From: Methylobacterium sp. Leaf104
GTDB lineage: Bacteria > Pseudomonadota > Alphaproteobacteria > Rhizobiales > Beijerinckiaceae
Assembly: GCF_001422885.1 (NCBI RefSeq)
Contig: NZ_LMMZ01000037.1
Location: forward strand, 2,105-66,104
Direction of reading: 5' to 3'
DNA: 64,000 nt
Shown here: positions 25,203 through 33,917 of the stretch, piece by piece
Numbering within the stretch: position 1 is the first letter of the stretch
Layout: every line of letters starts with the position of its first letter
The notes under the pieces: generated by a model
Database searches by the model: none
Told to the model about the DNA's origin: nothing
Seen by the model: only the letters and a program-made list of their open reading frames with translations
Translations under genes and position numbers: made by a program

Positions 25203-26311
25203 GCGACCCGCGCGGCGGGTATGCCTTGGGCCTCGGCAACCATCGCATGGAGCCCCGCGAGGGCCTCGTCGAGAGGGACCGGAACCGCCTCTGGAATCCC
25301 CTCACCGACCTGTGCCTCGACCCGCTCGACCAGAGCGATCGCATTCGGGCACGTCTCGAGATCGATCGCGGCAAGATCAAATTCCGAGATGCCGAAATCC
25401 CGCAGGGACGCAGCGACGCCGGCCGGATCGGCAAAGCAACTCGCCAAGACCCGACGCCGCTCGATCAGCGCACGCCAATGGGTCGCCGAGGGAAGGGCAT
25501 AGCTCTCGAGTCCCTTCACCACGCGGGCTCGGCGAAGCATCTCCGTCGCCATCCCACCCGTGACCCGGCCGGTGCCGCGGTCGGAGACCGCGATCGAGAC
25601 GCGCGGGCAGTGCCGTACGCGCCCACCATGCCAGCGCACCCGCGCGACCAGGGCATTGTCCTCGCCGCAGGGCAGCACCGGAAGCCCTCCCACGCGGCGA
25701 TAGAGGTCCACATGCAGGGCTAGGCTCGCGGCAACATGATCGCCGTGGCGCGGCGCCGGGTCGTGAGCCGGCGGATCGAAAACCTCTTCGAGGCGGCGCA
25801 CCGCGACCCAGTACTGCTCGATCCGGGCATGAAGCGCGGCAAGGCGCGGGTCACCCGCCGGCTGTTCACCGTGGAGCACGAGGCGCCCACCGACGATTTC
25901 AGCATTTCGCAGTGCCCGGAGGTTCGCCGCTACCCAATCCGGCGGCGCGACCGCATCGGCGTCCGTGCTCAGGAGAACGCCGTCCGCGATCCCATCCTGC
26001 TCCAGCCATGCCACTCCCGCGTCGAGGGCACGACGCCGGGCCGTACCGACATGAGCATGGGGGGGTGCAATCTCCGCCTCGATGATCCGGAGCGCGAGGT
26101 TCTTAATCTGAGCATTCGACTCCATCGCCCGCAATCTCGCGACCGTCTCGTCGGTGCAGTTGTTGGCGAGCACGACGACGCGCAGTCGGGCGCCATCGTG
26201 GATCCCTTCCTGGCGGTCAAGAGACTGGAGCAGGCGCGGTAGCGCATCGGCCTCGTTGCGTGCGGGCACACAGACGACGGCGCGACCGAGGGAGAGATTG
26301 GTTTCAGGCAT
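25199..26311 (-). CDS. Glycosyltransferase family 2 protein
   Basis: A 370-residue GT2 enzyme. The N-terminal CVPARNEADALPRLLQSL and the STDADAVAPPDW motif (DxD) are clear. The ATG at 26311 was chosen because the conserved domain begins 12 residues later; it overlaps the end of the GT4 gene upstream by 8 bases. Middle gene of a three-gene glycosyltransferase operon. Confidence 0.86.
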   Translation of the reverse strand: MPETNLSLGRAVVCVPARNEADALPRLLQSLDRQEGIHDGARLRVVVLANNCTDETVARLRAMESNAQIKNLALRIIEAEIAPPHAHVGTARRRALDAGVAWLEQDGIADGVLLSTDADAVAPPDWVAANLRALRNAEIVGGRLVLHGEQPAGDPRLAALHARIEQYWVAVRRLEEVFDPPAHDPAPRHGDHVAASLALHVDLYRRVGGLPVLPCGEDNALVARVRWHGGRVRHCPRVSIAVSDRGTGRVTGGMATEMLRRARVVKGLESYALPSATHWRALIERRRVLASCFADPAGVAASLRDFGISEFDLAAIDLETCPNAIALVERVEAQVGEGIPEAVPVPLDEALAGLHAMVAEAQGIPAARVA

Positions 26312-27440
26312 TGCTGACGCGGGCGGCGATCGCGGAGCTGGCGGCGCGCTGCAATTCGAGCGCATAGAGCGCCTCGTATTGATCGGTCATCGCCTCCGCG
26401 TTGAACAGGTGCTCGGCCCGGCGCCGGCAATCTGCGCGAGACAGACCGATGGCCTTCGCGACCGCGCGACCGAGATCGGCAACGTCGTCCGCCTCGGCCA
26501 GAACGCCGCAGGAGGCATCGAGGATATCGGGGATCGCCCCGCGCCGGAACGCGGCAACCGGCGTTCCGCAGGCTAGAAATTCCGCCAGCACGAGTCCGAA
26601 CGGCTCCTCCCAGCGCGGCGTGCACAGGGCGACGTGTGCCTCACCGACTTGGCGGGCGAGAGCGTCGTGCCCGAGATGGCCGAGATAGGTGACGTCGGTA
26701 CCGAGCCGCGGCGCGATCTCGCTGTCCCAATAGGCCGGATTCGAGCGGGGGCCCGCAAACTTGAGCGGTAGGCCGGCGGCCCGGGCTGCGTCGATGGCAA
26801 GGTGCGGTCCCTTCTCGGGAACGAGCCGGCCCATCCAGATCGCGTGCGGCTCACCCTTGGGGCTCGCTGCGTACGCGAAGGCCCCGAGGTCGATCCCGTT
26901 GCCGATCACCTGCGGATCGCCGATCAGATCGTGCCATTCCCGAGCGAGCGAGGGCGAGACGGCGGCGAAGGTCATATCCCGAGCGCGTGCCCGCACACCT
27001 CGTACGAACGGTTCGAAGGGTGGTGTGTGGAGGGCCGTCACCATCGGAACGGCAAGTTCACCGGCACGCAGCAGCGGCAGGAAGTGAAGGCTGTTGTTGT
27101 GGACGAAATCGTAGCCGCCGGCCGCAACCGAATCCATGATCCGGACGTAGGCCGCGTGTTCCGCGGCATCGATCCGGGCCTCGGAAACATCGTCGAAGGC
27201 GCATCCCGTGGGTGCGCAGACGGTCACGAGCCCGAAGTCGCCGCCGGACCCCTCCGAGGCATAGAGAGTCACGTCATGTCCGCGTGCCTGCAGCGCGGAT
27301 GCGAGCAGATGCGTGTGCATCTCCAGGCCTCCCGAGTACGGCTGGGCAATCGGGAACTTCAGATGCGCGATGATGGCGATCTTCACAGGATGCAGGACAC
27401 GAGATTCGAGGGATCGAGGCGTCGGATGGGAAACATCCAA
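26304..27440 (-). CDS. Glycosyltransferase family 4 protein
   Basis: A 378-residue GT-B enzyme. Visible are the N-terminal PYSGGLEMHTHLLASAL, the domain junction VIGNGIDL and the GT4 motif PRWEEPFGLVLAEFLACGTP with its EX7E glutamates. The frame opens with TTG at 27440 after AGGA; a GTG at 27386, right before KIAIIAHLKF, is an alternative start. It heads the operon and is transcribed from the direction of the AT-rich island. Confidence 0.87.
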   Translation of the reverse strand: MDVSHPTPRSLESRVLHPVKIAIIAHLKFPIAQPYSGGLEMHTHLLASALQARGHDVTLYASEGSGGDFGLVTVCAPTGCAFDDVSEARIDAAEHAAYVRIMDSVAAGGYDFVHNNSLHFLPLLRAGELAVPMVTALHTPPFEPFVRGVRARARDMTFAAVSPSLAREWHDLIGDPQVIGNGIDLGAFAYAASPKGEPHAIWMGRLVPEKGPHLAIDAARAAGLPLKFAGPRSNPAYWDSEIAPRLGTDVTYLGHLGHDALARQVGEAHVALCTPRWEEPFGLVLAEFLACGTPVAAFRRGAIPDILDASCGVLAEADDVADLGRAVAKAIGLSRADCRRRAEHLFNAEAMTDQYEALYALELQRAASSAIAARVSNA

Positions 27441-28411
27441 GCCGTGGATTCCTGCATCGCGAGGATGCCGGCACGGGATACATGGCCATCATGAACCACA
27501 ACGTAGCGTGAACAAACGCCAAGATTCGTATGTGGTGTACCAGACCATTTCACGGCGTTTTGACCGTGAGGTGGCGCGAAGGCGTGCGACAACGCTCTCG
27601 CACATGGCCAAAGCCCGCATCAGAGTTTTCCGTTTCTATTAAATTTCCACCGTGCTTAATTCTAAAAATATCAACCCATCGGATACTATAAAGACTCGGA
27701 AAATTCGCATTCTATGAGATAATATTCGTATAAAGGCATGTCTTTTCAAATCTATTGCAGACTATAACCTCCTCAAAATGCCTGATTACTGACAGGGGGG
27801 GCGTCAATCAAAAATTTTCGTCTATTATGATAAAGTATCGTTATTTCGTAGATAACCCATTACCCGAAGCCCATATATGGACCTGAAAGTATTGCTGTAA
27901 CTGGATATGAAATCTTCGAAACGGCAATCAAAGGGACATCTTGTGCGTAATCACATCATCTAAAATCATCGCAAGGATTAATTATTGAACAATCGTTGCT
28001 CTTTGGCCGGTCATCAGCAAATTTTGGGGCGGCGAGACACACTACCGTAGGGGATTACAAATTCGCGCCAACGCATTATCTCGGAGGATGTCATTCCTGA
28101 ACGCTTCGCCATAGGGATGGTCAATCTGAAAACTGCGTTTCTCGGGAAATGCATAATTCAGATCGAGTGTTCGACCATCACCCTCAGTCATCCTGACCCA
28201 GCCTGCTCTCCACGACTTCGAGCCCATGCTGGTGCGGTGGCAGAGCAGACAGGAGGGCACTCTATGTCCACCGGGCGCGGCCAGAGCGTCGATCTGAAAC
28301 CGGATATTCCCGTCGCCAAAGTGGTGCAGATCTTTGCAGAAATCGTGTGGCGCAAACGCCCTGTTTGCAATTTGGGCGTAGATTCGAGACTTCGGAGGAA
28401 GCCTGCATATC
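27441..28411. other. AT-rich intergenic island
   Basis: About 970 bases without a convincing gene. The part from roughly 27640 to 28060 is strikingly rich in A and T (for example CTAAAAATATCAACCC and AATCAAAAATTTTCGTC) in a genome otherwise near 70% GC. It contains stop codons in all frames at short intervals, so it is not coding. It may be a foreign remnant, a silencer-binding region or a long promoter region for the glycosyltransferase operon. Composition returns to intermediate values at 28070-28410. Confidence 0.6.
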
Positions 28412-28413
28412 AT
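28042..28413 (-). CDS. Doubtful 123-residue open frame
   Basis: An open frame in DNA of intermediate GC, containing CLLCHR and a C-terminal part GRTLDLNYAFPEKRSFQIDH that reads more like protein than most chance frames. No family was recognised and no clear ribosome site was seen. Its start overlaps the start of the HD-GYP gene on the other strand, which is unusual. It may be a decayed gene or a chance frame. Confidence 0.2.
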   Translation of the reverse strand: MICRLPPKSRIYAQIANRAFAPHDFCKDLHHFGDGNIRFQIDALAAPGGHRVPSCLLCHRTSMGSKSWRAGWVRMTEGDGRTLDLNYAFPEKRSFQIDHPYGEAFRNDILRDNALARICNPLR

Positions 28414-29479
28414 GGCGCTAGGGGCCGTTTATCTACTGACCGACCGGCCGGACCGCAGCGCGGCCTTGGAGACGCTCATCAAGACGATCGCGCATTGCGA
28501 GGTCGTTGCAGCGGGTGATGACGCTTCGCCGAGTGTCCTTCCTCGTGCAATCGTTTCCGATCTCACGTTGAGCCGACGCGAATCTGTGAACCGCCTGCGG
28601 AGTTTCCTCCACGTCCGCAAGGCGAGCGATATGCCGGTCGTCTGCCTGCTGCGCTCGACGACCGACCACGACCTACGGCAGGCACGCGATCTCGGCGCCA
28701 CGATCTGTTTTCCCGCCTACACCGCGCCGCATCTCGTCGTTCAGGCGCTTCAGGCGGAATTGAAGACGGACGAGACGGACGCCATCGCGCAACCTGTCAT
28801 ACGGAACGTGACGCGGGCGAAGGAAGTCCTGAGTGGGCTCTTCGACGGCGTGCGAGGCGGCGGTCCGATCTCCCTGGATCAAGTCGATGCTGGGCTTGAT
28901 CCGATTCTTGCCGCTGTGAAGGAAGGCGGGCTGACCCAGTGGCTCGAAACTGTCTGGACCCATGACGATGCCACCTACCAGCATTGCCTGCTCGTTGCAG
29001 GCGTCGCTGCCCAATTCGTTCTGCATCTCGGTTTTCGTACCGAGGACCGGGAGCATTTCGTGCGCGCCGCCCTGCTGCACGATGTTGGCAAGGCGCAGAT
29101 CCCGCTCGAGATCCTGAACAAGCCCGGCCGCCTCGATGCCGACGAGATGGTGATCATGCGGCGTCATCCGGTGATTGGTTACGACATCCTCCGCAAAAGT
29201 GGTTGCGATACGGCCACCCTCGGTGCCGTGCGTCACCATCACGAAATGCTGGATGGCTCGGGCTATCCGAACGGGCTGGTCGGCGCTGAAATCAGCGACA
29301 CCGTGCGCCTGCTGACCATTTGCGATATCTACGCCGCTCTCACGGAGCGCCGCTCATACAAGAAGCCGATGCCAGCGCGCGAAGCGATGGCGATCCTCAC
29401 CGGGATGTCCGGAAAACTCGAGATGAGCCTCGTCCAGCACTTCGGGAACGCGATGCTGGAGCCCAACTCGGCAAGCTGA
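28412..29479 (+). CDS. HD-GYP domain protein, probable c-di-GMP phosphodiesterase
   Basis: A 355-residue protein. Residues 1-130 look like a receiver-like domain without the normal phosphorylation site. The C-terminal half holds the HD pair ALLHDVGKAQIPLEILNKPG and the GYP motif HHEMLDGSGYP. Such proteins hydrolyse cyclic di-GMP and control motility, biofilm or polysaccharide production. It lies next to glycosyltransferase genes, though it faces away from them. The start follows GGAGGAAG. Confidence 0.85.
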   Translation: MALGAVYLLTDRPDRSAALETLIKTIAHCEVVAAGDDASPSVLPRAIVSDLTLSRRESVNRLRSFLHVRKASDMPVVCLLRSTTDHDLRQARDLGATICFPAYTAPHLVVQALQAELKTDETDAIAQPVIRNVTRAKEVLSGLFDGVRGGGPISLDQVDAGLDPILAAVKEGGLTQWLETVWTHDDATYQHCLLVAGVAAQFVLHLGFRTEDREHFVRAALLHDVGKAQIPLEILNKPGRLDADEMVIMRRHPVIGYDILRKSGCDTATLGAVRHHHEMLDGSGYPNGLVGAEISDTVRLLTICDIYAALTERRSYKKPMPAREAMAILTGMSGKLEMSLVQHFGNAMLEPNSAS

Positions 29480-29488
29480 GACAGTAGA

Positions 29489-29519
29489 AGCCGGAAGATC
29501 CTAAGCGGACCTTCCGGCT
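29489..29519. terminator. Hairpin between convergent genes
   Basis: AGCCGGAAG (29489-29497) pairs perfectly with CTTCCGGCT (29511-29519) across a 13-base loop. It sits between the stops of the HD-GYP gene and the convergent DAHP synthase gene and could end transcription from both sides. There is no T-run. Confidence 0.6.
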
Positions 29520-29545
29520 CGTAGTCTCGGGGTGAACGCTTTCGC

Positions 29546-30928
29546 CTACTCCGCTGCGTCGAGGCGTGGACGCTCGATCGCCGAGCGCTCGCGCTTCACG
29601 AGCTCCGCCGTGAGGAACGCCACTTCCAGAGCCTGTTCGGCGTTCAGGCGCGGGTCGCAGTAGGTATGGTAGCGGTCCTGCAGGTCCTCAGCCTTCAGGG
29701 CACGAGCACCGCCGGTGCACTCGGTGACATCCTTGCCGGTCATCTCCAGGTGAATGCCGCCCGCGACCGTGCCTTCGGCACGATGAACTCCGAAGAATCC
29801 CTCGATTTCCTGCATCACGCGCTCGAACGGCCGAGTCTTGTAGCCGCCGGCCGAGATCGTGTTGCCGTGCATCGGGTCACAGACCCAGACCACGTTCCGC
29901 CCCTCGCGCTCCACCGCCCGGATCAGGCCAGGCAGGTGGTCGCCCACCTTGTCGGCTCCGAAACGGCAGATCAGCGTCAGACGCCCAGCCTCGTTGGCCG
30001 GGTTGAGCTGATCCACAAGGCGGATCAGACCTTCGGCGGTCATGGAGGGACCGCATTTCAGGCCGATCGGATTCTTGATTCCCCGAGCGTATTCCACGTG
30101 AGCGTGGTCCGGCTGGCGCGTACGGTCGCCGATCCACAGCATGTGGCCTGATGTGGCGTACCAGTCGCCACTCGTGGAATCGACGCGGGTGAGCGCCTCC
30201 TCGTAGCCCAGAAGCAGGGCCTCGTGGCTGGTGTAGAAATCGGTGGTACGGACTTCCTGGTGCGTCTCCGGGTTGATGCCGATGGCACGCATGAAGTCCA
30301 GCGTCTCCGTCATCCGCTCGGCACAGTCGGCGTAGCGCGAGGATTGTGGCGAATCCTTCACAAAACCGAGCATCCAGCGATGCGAGTTCTCCAAGTTGGC
30401 GTAGCCGCCGGTGGCGAAGGCGCGCAGGAGGTTGAGCGTTGCCGCCGACTGGCGGTACGCCTCGAGCTGGCGGCGCGGATCGGGAACACGCGCCTCTTCG
30501 GTGAAGGTGAGGCCGTTGACGATGTCGCCGCGGTAGCTCGGCAGCGTCACGCCCTCCAACGTTTCGGTAGGCGAAGAGCGTGGCTTGGCGAACTGGCCGG
30601 CGATGCGACCGACCTTCACCACGGGCGAACCGCCAGCGAAGGTGAGGACCAACGCCATCTGAAGGAAGACGCGGAAGAAATCGCGGATGTTGTCGGCCGA
30701 ATGCTCGTCGAAGCTCTCGGCGCAGTCGCCGCCCTGGAGCAGGAACGCTTCGCCGGTGGAGACCCGCGCCAGGGCCGATTTCAGCTTGCGCGCCTCACCT
30801 GCAAAAACGAGCGGCGGAAAGCTCGTGAGTTGCGACTCGACCAATTCCAGCGCGGCGGCATCCGGATAGGCGGGCACCTGCTGAATCGGCAGATTTCGCC
30901 AGGTCTTCGGTGTCCAACGCTCGGCCAT
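29546..30928 (-). CDS. 3-deoxy-7-phosphoheptulonate synthase, class II
   Basis: A 460-residue type II DAHP synthase, the first enzyme of the shikimate pathway, joining phosphoenolpyruvate and erythrose 4-phosphate. Metal ligands are visible: C69 in LLQGGDCAESF, the histidine of CDPMHGNT, the glutamate of IHLEMTGKDV and the aspartate of TYCDPRLN. The ATG at 30928 is preceded by GGAGACG; the frame is open further upstream but without similarity. It follows the sigma 1.1-like gene on the same strand by about 185 bases. Confidence 0.94.
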   Translation of the reverse strand: MAERWTPKTWRNLPIQQVPAYPDAAALELVESQLTSFPPLVFAGEARKLKSALARVSTGEAFLLQGGDCAESFDEHSADNIRDFFRVFLQMALVLTFAGGSPVVKVGRIAGQFAKPRSSPTETLEGVTLPSYRGDIVNGLTFTEEARVPDPRRQLEAYRQSAATLNLLRAFATGGYANLENSHRWMLGFVKDSPQSSRYADCAERMTETLDFMRAIGINPETHQEVRTTDFYTSHEALLLGYEEALTRVDSTSGDWYATSGHMLWIGDRTRQPDHAHVEYARGIKNPIGLKCGPSMTAEGLIRLVDQLNPANEAGRLTLICRFGADKVGDHLPGLIRAVEREGRNVVWVCDPMHGNTISAGGYKTRPFERVMQEIEGFFGVHRAEGTVAGGIHLEMTGKDVTECTGGARALKAEDLQDRYHTYCDPRLNAEQALEVAFLTAELVKRERSAIERPRLDAAE

Positions 30929-31112
30929 AATCGTCTCCGTTCCGCCTTTCGGTCGGCTCCGCGCGGCGGAAAGCCCCACGGAGGAGCGCGGCTTATAGAG
31001 CGGTTCTTCGGCGGATGCGAGAGAGGCCGAGGATGTGGCAGGCATACGTGCCATGCTCGGCATATCGGATTGGAAAGTTCGACCGTCGGTCCCAAGAGTA
31101 AAGCAGACGCGT

Positions 31113-31418
31113 TCAGTCTCCGGCCGGGTCTCCGTCCTCGATGGCGATGCCATGCTCCGACAGGATCCAGAAGATCGCCTCCAGATCTTCCGCCGAAACG
31201 TCTCGAGGTGGCAGCGCCTCCTCGAGATCCTCGTAGGTTAGACGTCGCTGTCGCTGCGCCTCGGCCTTGGCGAGGAGGACGTCGACCACTCTCCGCATAT
31301 CTTCCGGCAGTCCATCGTGGCTCGGGCTGCGATCGTTGGAGGCCGGATGCAGCGCCTCGACCAGCATCCGGTCGATGATGGCCTGGCGGCGGTCATGGGC
31401 GTCGTCGAAGCGTTCCAT
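31113..31418 (-). CDS. Stand-alone sigma-70 region 1.1-like protein
   Basis: A 101-residue acidic protein. Its C-terminal half LTYEDLEEALPPRDVSAEDL, continuing into IFWILSEHGIAIED, has the pattern of sigma-70 region 1.1, the domain that keeps free sigma from binding promoter DNA. No other sigma regions follow. It may mimic DNA or bind RNA polymerase, or serve as a subunit of the molybdoenzyme encoded 66 bases upstream on the same strand. In M. extorquens the fourth formate dehydrogenase has a small second subunit (Fdh4B); whether this is its homologue cannot be decided here. Confidence 0.68.
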   Translation of the reverse strand: MERFDDAHDRRQAIIDRMLVEALHPASNDRSPSHDGLPEDMRRVVDVLLAKAEAQRQRRLTYEDLEEALPPRDVSAEDLEAIFWILSEHGIAIEDGDPAGD

Positions 31419-31484
31419 GCCTTCGATTATGGGATTTCCGCGCCGGTCGTCGAGGGGATCCGGCGGCGGAAAGCCGAGTTCGTA

Positions 31485-33800
31485 TCAATCGGCAATGGCA
31501 ATCGGCGTCCCCTTGCGGATCCGCACCGGGATCGCCTTGGCGGCCGGCGTCTTGGCCTGTTCGTCGTAATGCCAGAGTGGAATCAGTGCGTTGAGTTCCG
31601 GATAATACCCACCGACGTTGCCCTCCGGAATGCCGTACTTGATCACCCGGAGGCCGTTCACCTCCCGCGAGAATTCATCGTCGGCATCTGCGGAAAGGTC
31701 CACGGTTTCGCCATCGGCGATTCCCAGGCGATCCATGTCATTGCCGTTCATGAACAGGATCATTCGAGTGCCCTTCACGCCACGGAAACGGTCGTCATAG
31801 CCGTACACGGTCGTGTTGAACTGATCGTTGGAGCGCAGGGTGATCAGGTCGAGCACGTCGCGGCGGTTGCTGCGCATATCGGGATCGGCCTCGAGGCCGC
31901 CCGGAACCATGAAGTTGGCCTTGCCGGTTTCCGTCTCCCACTTGCGATCACGGGCGGCGAGCGGCTTGTGCAGGCCGCCGGGCTGGAACATCCGGCCGTT
32001 CAAGTCGTGGAACACGTCAGGATAGGTGGCTTCGATGGCGTCGCGGATCCGGGCGTAGTCACCGACCCAACCATCCCAATCGACCCTCGGATTGGACGGC
32101 AGCAGGGCTTTCGCCATCTCGGCGACGATCCAAGGCTCGGAGCGCACCTGATCGCTGACGGGTTTGGTCTGTCCACGGGAACCGTGGAAACAGGAGGTCG
32201 AATCCTCCATCGAGACAGCCTGCGGTCCGCTCGCTTGGACGTCGACCTCGATGCGACCGAGGCAGGGCAGGATATAGGACACCGCCCCATGCACGAGATG
32301 CGACCGATTCAGCTTCGTCGAGATCTGTACCGTGAGGCGCAGGGATCGCCAGGCCTCCTCCACTCGGACGGTATCGGGCACGGCCCTCACGAAATTGCCG
32401 CCGAGACCGATGAAGGCTTGGGTCTCTCCGGAAATGATGCCTTCACAGGCCTCGACGGTGTTGCGTCCCTTCGCCCTCGGCGGCTCGAATCCGTAGAGTT
32501 CCTTGAGCTTGTCGAGGGGCGCCAGTTCGGGCTTCTCCGTGATGCCGACAGTGCGCTGCCCCTGAACGTTGGAATGCCCCCGCACGGGACAGAGCCCGGC
32601 ACCGGGGCGACCCACATTGCCGCGCAGCAGCATGAAATTGACGAGCATCTGCACGCCCTCGGTGCCGCGGCGATGCTGGGTGAGGCCCATGCCGTAGACC
32701 GCGATCACGGAGCGGGCCCGTGCATAGACCGTCGCGGCCGCTTCCAGCGCTTCGCGGCTCAGTCCCGAACGGGCCTCGATATCCGTCCATTCCTGAGAAT
32801 CGCAGAATGCGACGAACTCGCGAAATCCGTGGGTGTGCTCCGCGATGAAGTCCACGTCGAGGATGCGCGGACGCCCGACATTCATCGCCTCGCGATCGGC
32901 GGCGATCAGCACCTTGCACATGCCGGTGATCGCTGCCAGGTCGCCGCCCGCCCTGACTTGGTGATACTGTGTCGAGATCTCGGTCGAGGTGCGCGTCAGC
33001 ATCTCGGTGGGCGATTGCGGATTGGTGAAGCGCTCCAGACCTCGCTCCCGCAGGGGGTTGAACGTGATGATCGGAACGCGCCGCTTTCGCGCTTCCTGAA
33101 GGGGATGGAGCATGCGGGGTGCGTTCGAGCCGACATTCTGACCGAAGAACAGAATCAGATCAGTCGATTCGAAGTCCTCGAGGATCGTGGTGCCCACTGG
33201 CGATCCGATCGACGACTTCAGGCCGACCGAGGTCGGCTCGTGGCACATGTTCGACGAGTCGGGCAGGTTGTTCGTGCCATGCATGCGCGCCATCAGCGCG
33301 TAAATGTACGACGTCTCGAGCGAGGCGCGGCCCGAGGTGTAATAGATCACCGCGTTCGGATCGAGGGCGCGCAATTCACGCCCGATCTCCGCGAAGGCAT
33401 ATTCCCACGAAACCGTGACGTAGCGGTCGCTTTCGGCATCGTAACGGAGCGGGTGGGTCAGCCGCCCCTTCTCCTCGAGAGCGTAGTCCGTCCACGTCAG
33501 GAGTTCGGTGACGGTGTGGCGCTGAAAGAAATCCGGCCCGACCCGCTTCGCGGTCTGCTCCCAGATCGTGGCCTTGGCGCCGTTTTCACAGTACTCGAAC
33601 GTATTGGGCTTGGCCGGCTTCGACCACGCACAGGACGTACACATGAAGCCGTCGGGCTTGTTCTGCTTCATGAGCAGCGCCGCGCCGGAGACCGGGATCT
33701 GCTCCCGCGTCAGGATCTCCGCAAGAGAGCCCGCCGAACCCCATCCCCCCGCGGGACCGTCATAGGGTTCGATCTTGGGTTCGGCCATCGGCTCGGTCAT
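31485..33800 (-). CDS. FdhF/YdeP-family molybdopterin oxidoreductase, formate dehydrogenase-like
   Basis: A 771-residue bis-MGD enzyme of the YdeP branch. The N terminus has a cysteine cluster (MCTSCAW, then EYCENG). The segment SSNMCHEPTSVGL provides the cysteine expected to bind molybdenum where FdhF has selenocysteine. The C-terminal dinucleotide-binding domain includes LRSNDQFNTTVYGYDDRFRG. M. extorquens has a fourth formate dehydrogenase (Fdh4A) of this type, so formate oxidation is likely; a different substrate remains possible because YdeP proteins are poorly characterised. Confidence 0.82.
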   Translation of the reverse strand: MTEPMAEPKIEPYDGPAGGWGSAGSLAEILTREQIPVSGAALLMKQNKPDGFMCTSCAWSKPAKPNTFEYCENGAKATIWEQTAKRVGPDFFQRHTVTELLTWTDYALEEKGRLTHPLRYDAESDRYVTVSWEYAFAEIGRELRALDPNAVIYYTSGRASLETSYIYALMARMHGTNNLPDSSNMCHEPTSVGLKSSIGSPVGTTILEDFESTDLILFFGQNVGSNAPRMLHPLQEARKRRVPIITFNPLRERGLERFTNPQSPTEMLTRTSTEISTQYHQVRAGGDLAAITGMCKVLIAADREAMNVGRPRILDVDFIAEHTHGFREFVAFCDSQEWTDIEARSGLSREALEAAATVYARARSVIAVYGMGLTQHRRGTEGVQMLVNFMLLRGNVGRPGAGLCPVRGHSNVQGQRTVGITEKPELAPLDKLKELYGFEPPRAKGRNTVEACEGIISGETQAFIGLGGNFVRAVPDTVRVEEAWRSLRLTVQISTKLNRSHLVHGAVSYILPCLGRIEVDVQASGPQAVSMEDSTSCFHGSRGQTKPVSDQVRSEPWIVAEMAKALLPSNPRVDWDGWVGDYARIRDAIEATYPDVFHDLNGRMFQPGGLHKPLAARDRKWETETGKANFMVPGGLEADPDMRSNRRDVLDLITLRSNDQFNTTVYGYDDRFRGVKGTRMILFMNGNDMDRLGIADGETVDLSADADDEFSREVNGLRVIKYGIPEGNVGGYYPELNALIPLWHYDEQAKTPAAKAIPVRIRKGTPIAIAD

Positions 33801-33917
33801 GCGCGTATCCCGACATCGTGGGTGTCAGGACAGCAATGACGCGCAGAGCCACGGTGTTCCGGACTGCGACCGCGGGACAGCCGCAGTCCGTTTCGCGCGA
33901 GCCGATGCGGTAGCCCC

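Noticed and set aside
28117..28518. 133-codon plus-strand frame overlapping the HD-GYP start
   Set aside because: It runs into the conserved HD-GYP gene in another frame and has no ribosome site or recognisable content.
31317..33839. 840-codon plus-strand frame opposite the YdeP-type gene
   Set aside because: The minus strand encodes a clear molybdoenzyme with conserved motifs; the plus-strand translation has no domain and only reflects codon bias.
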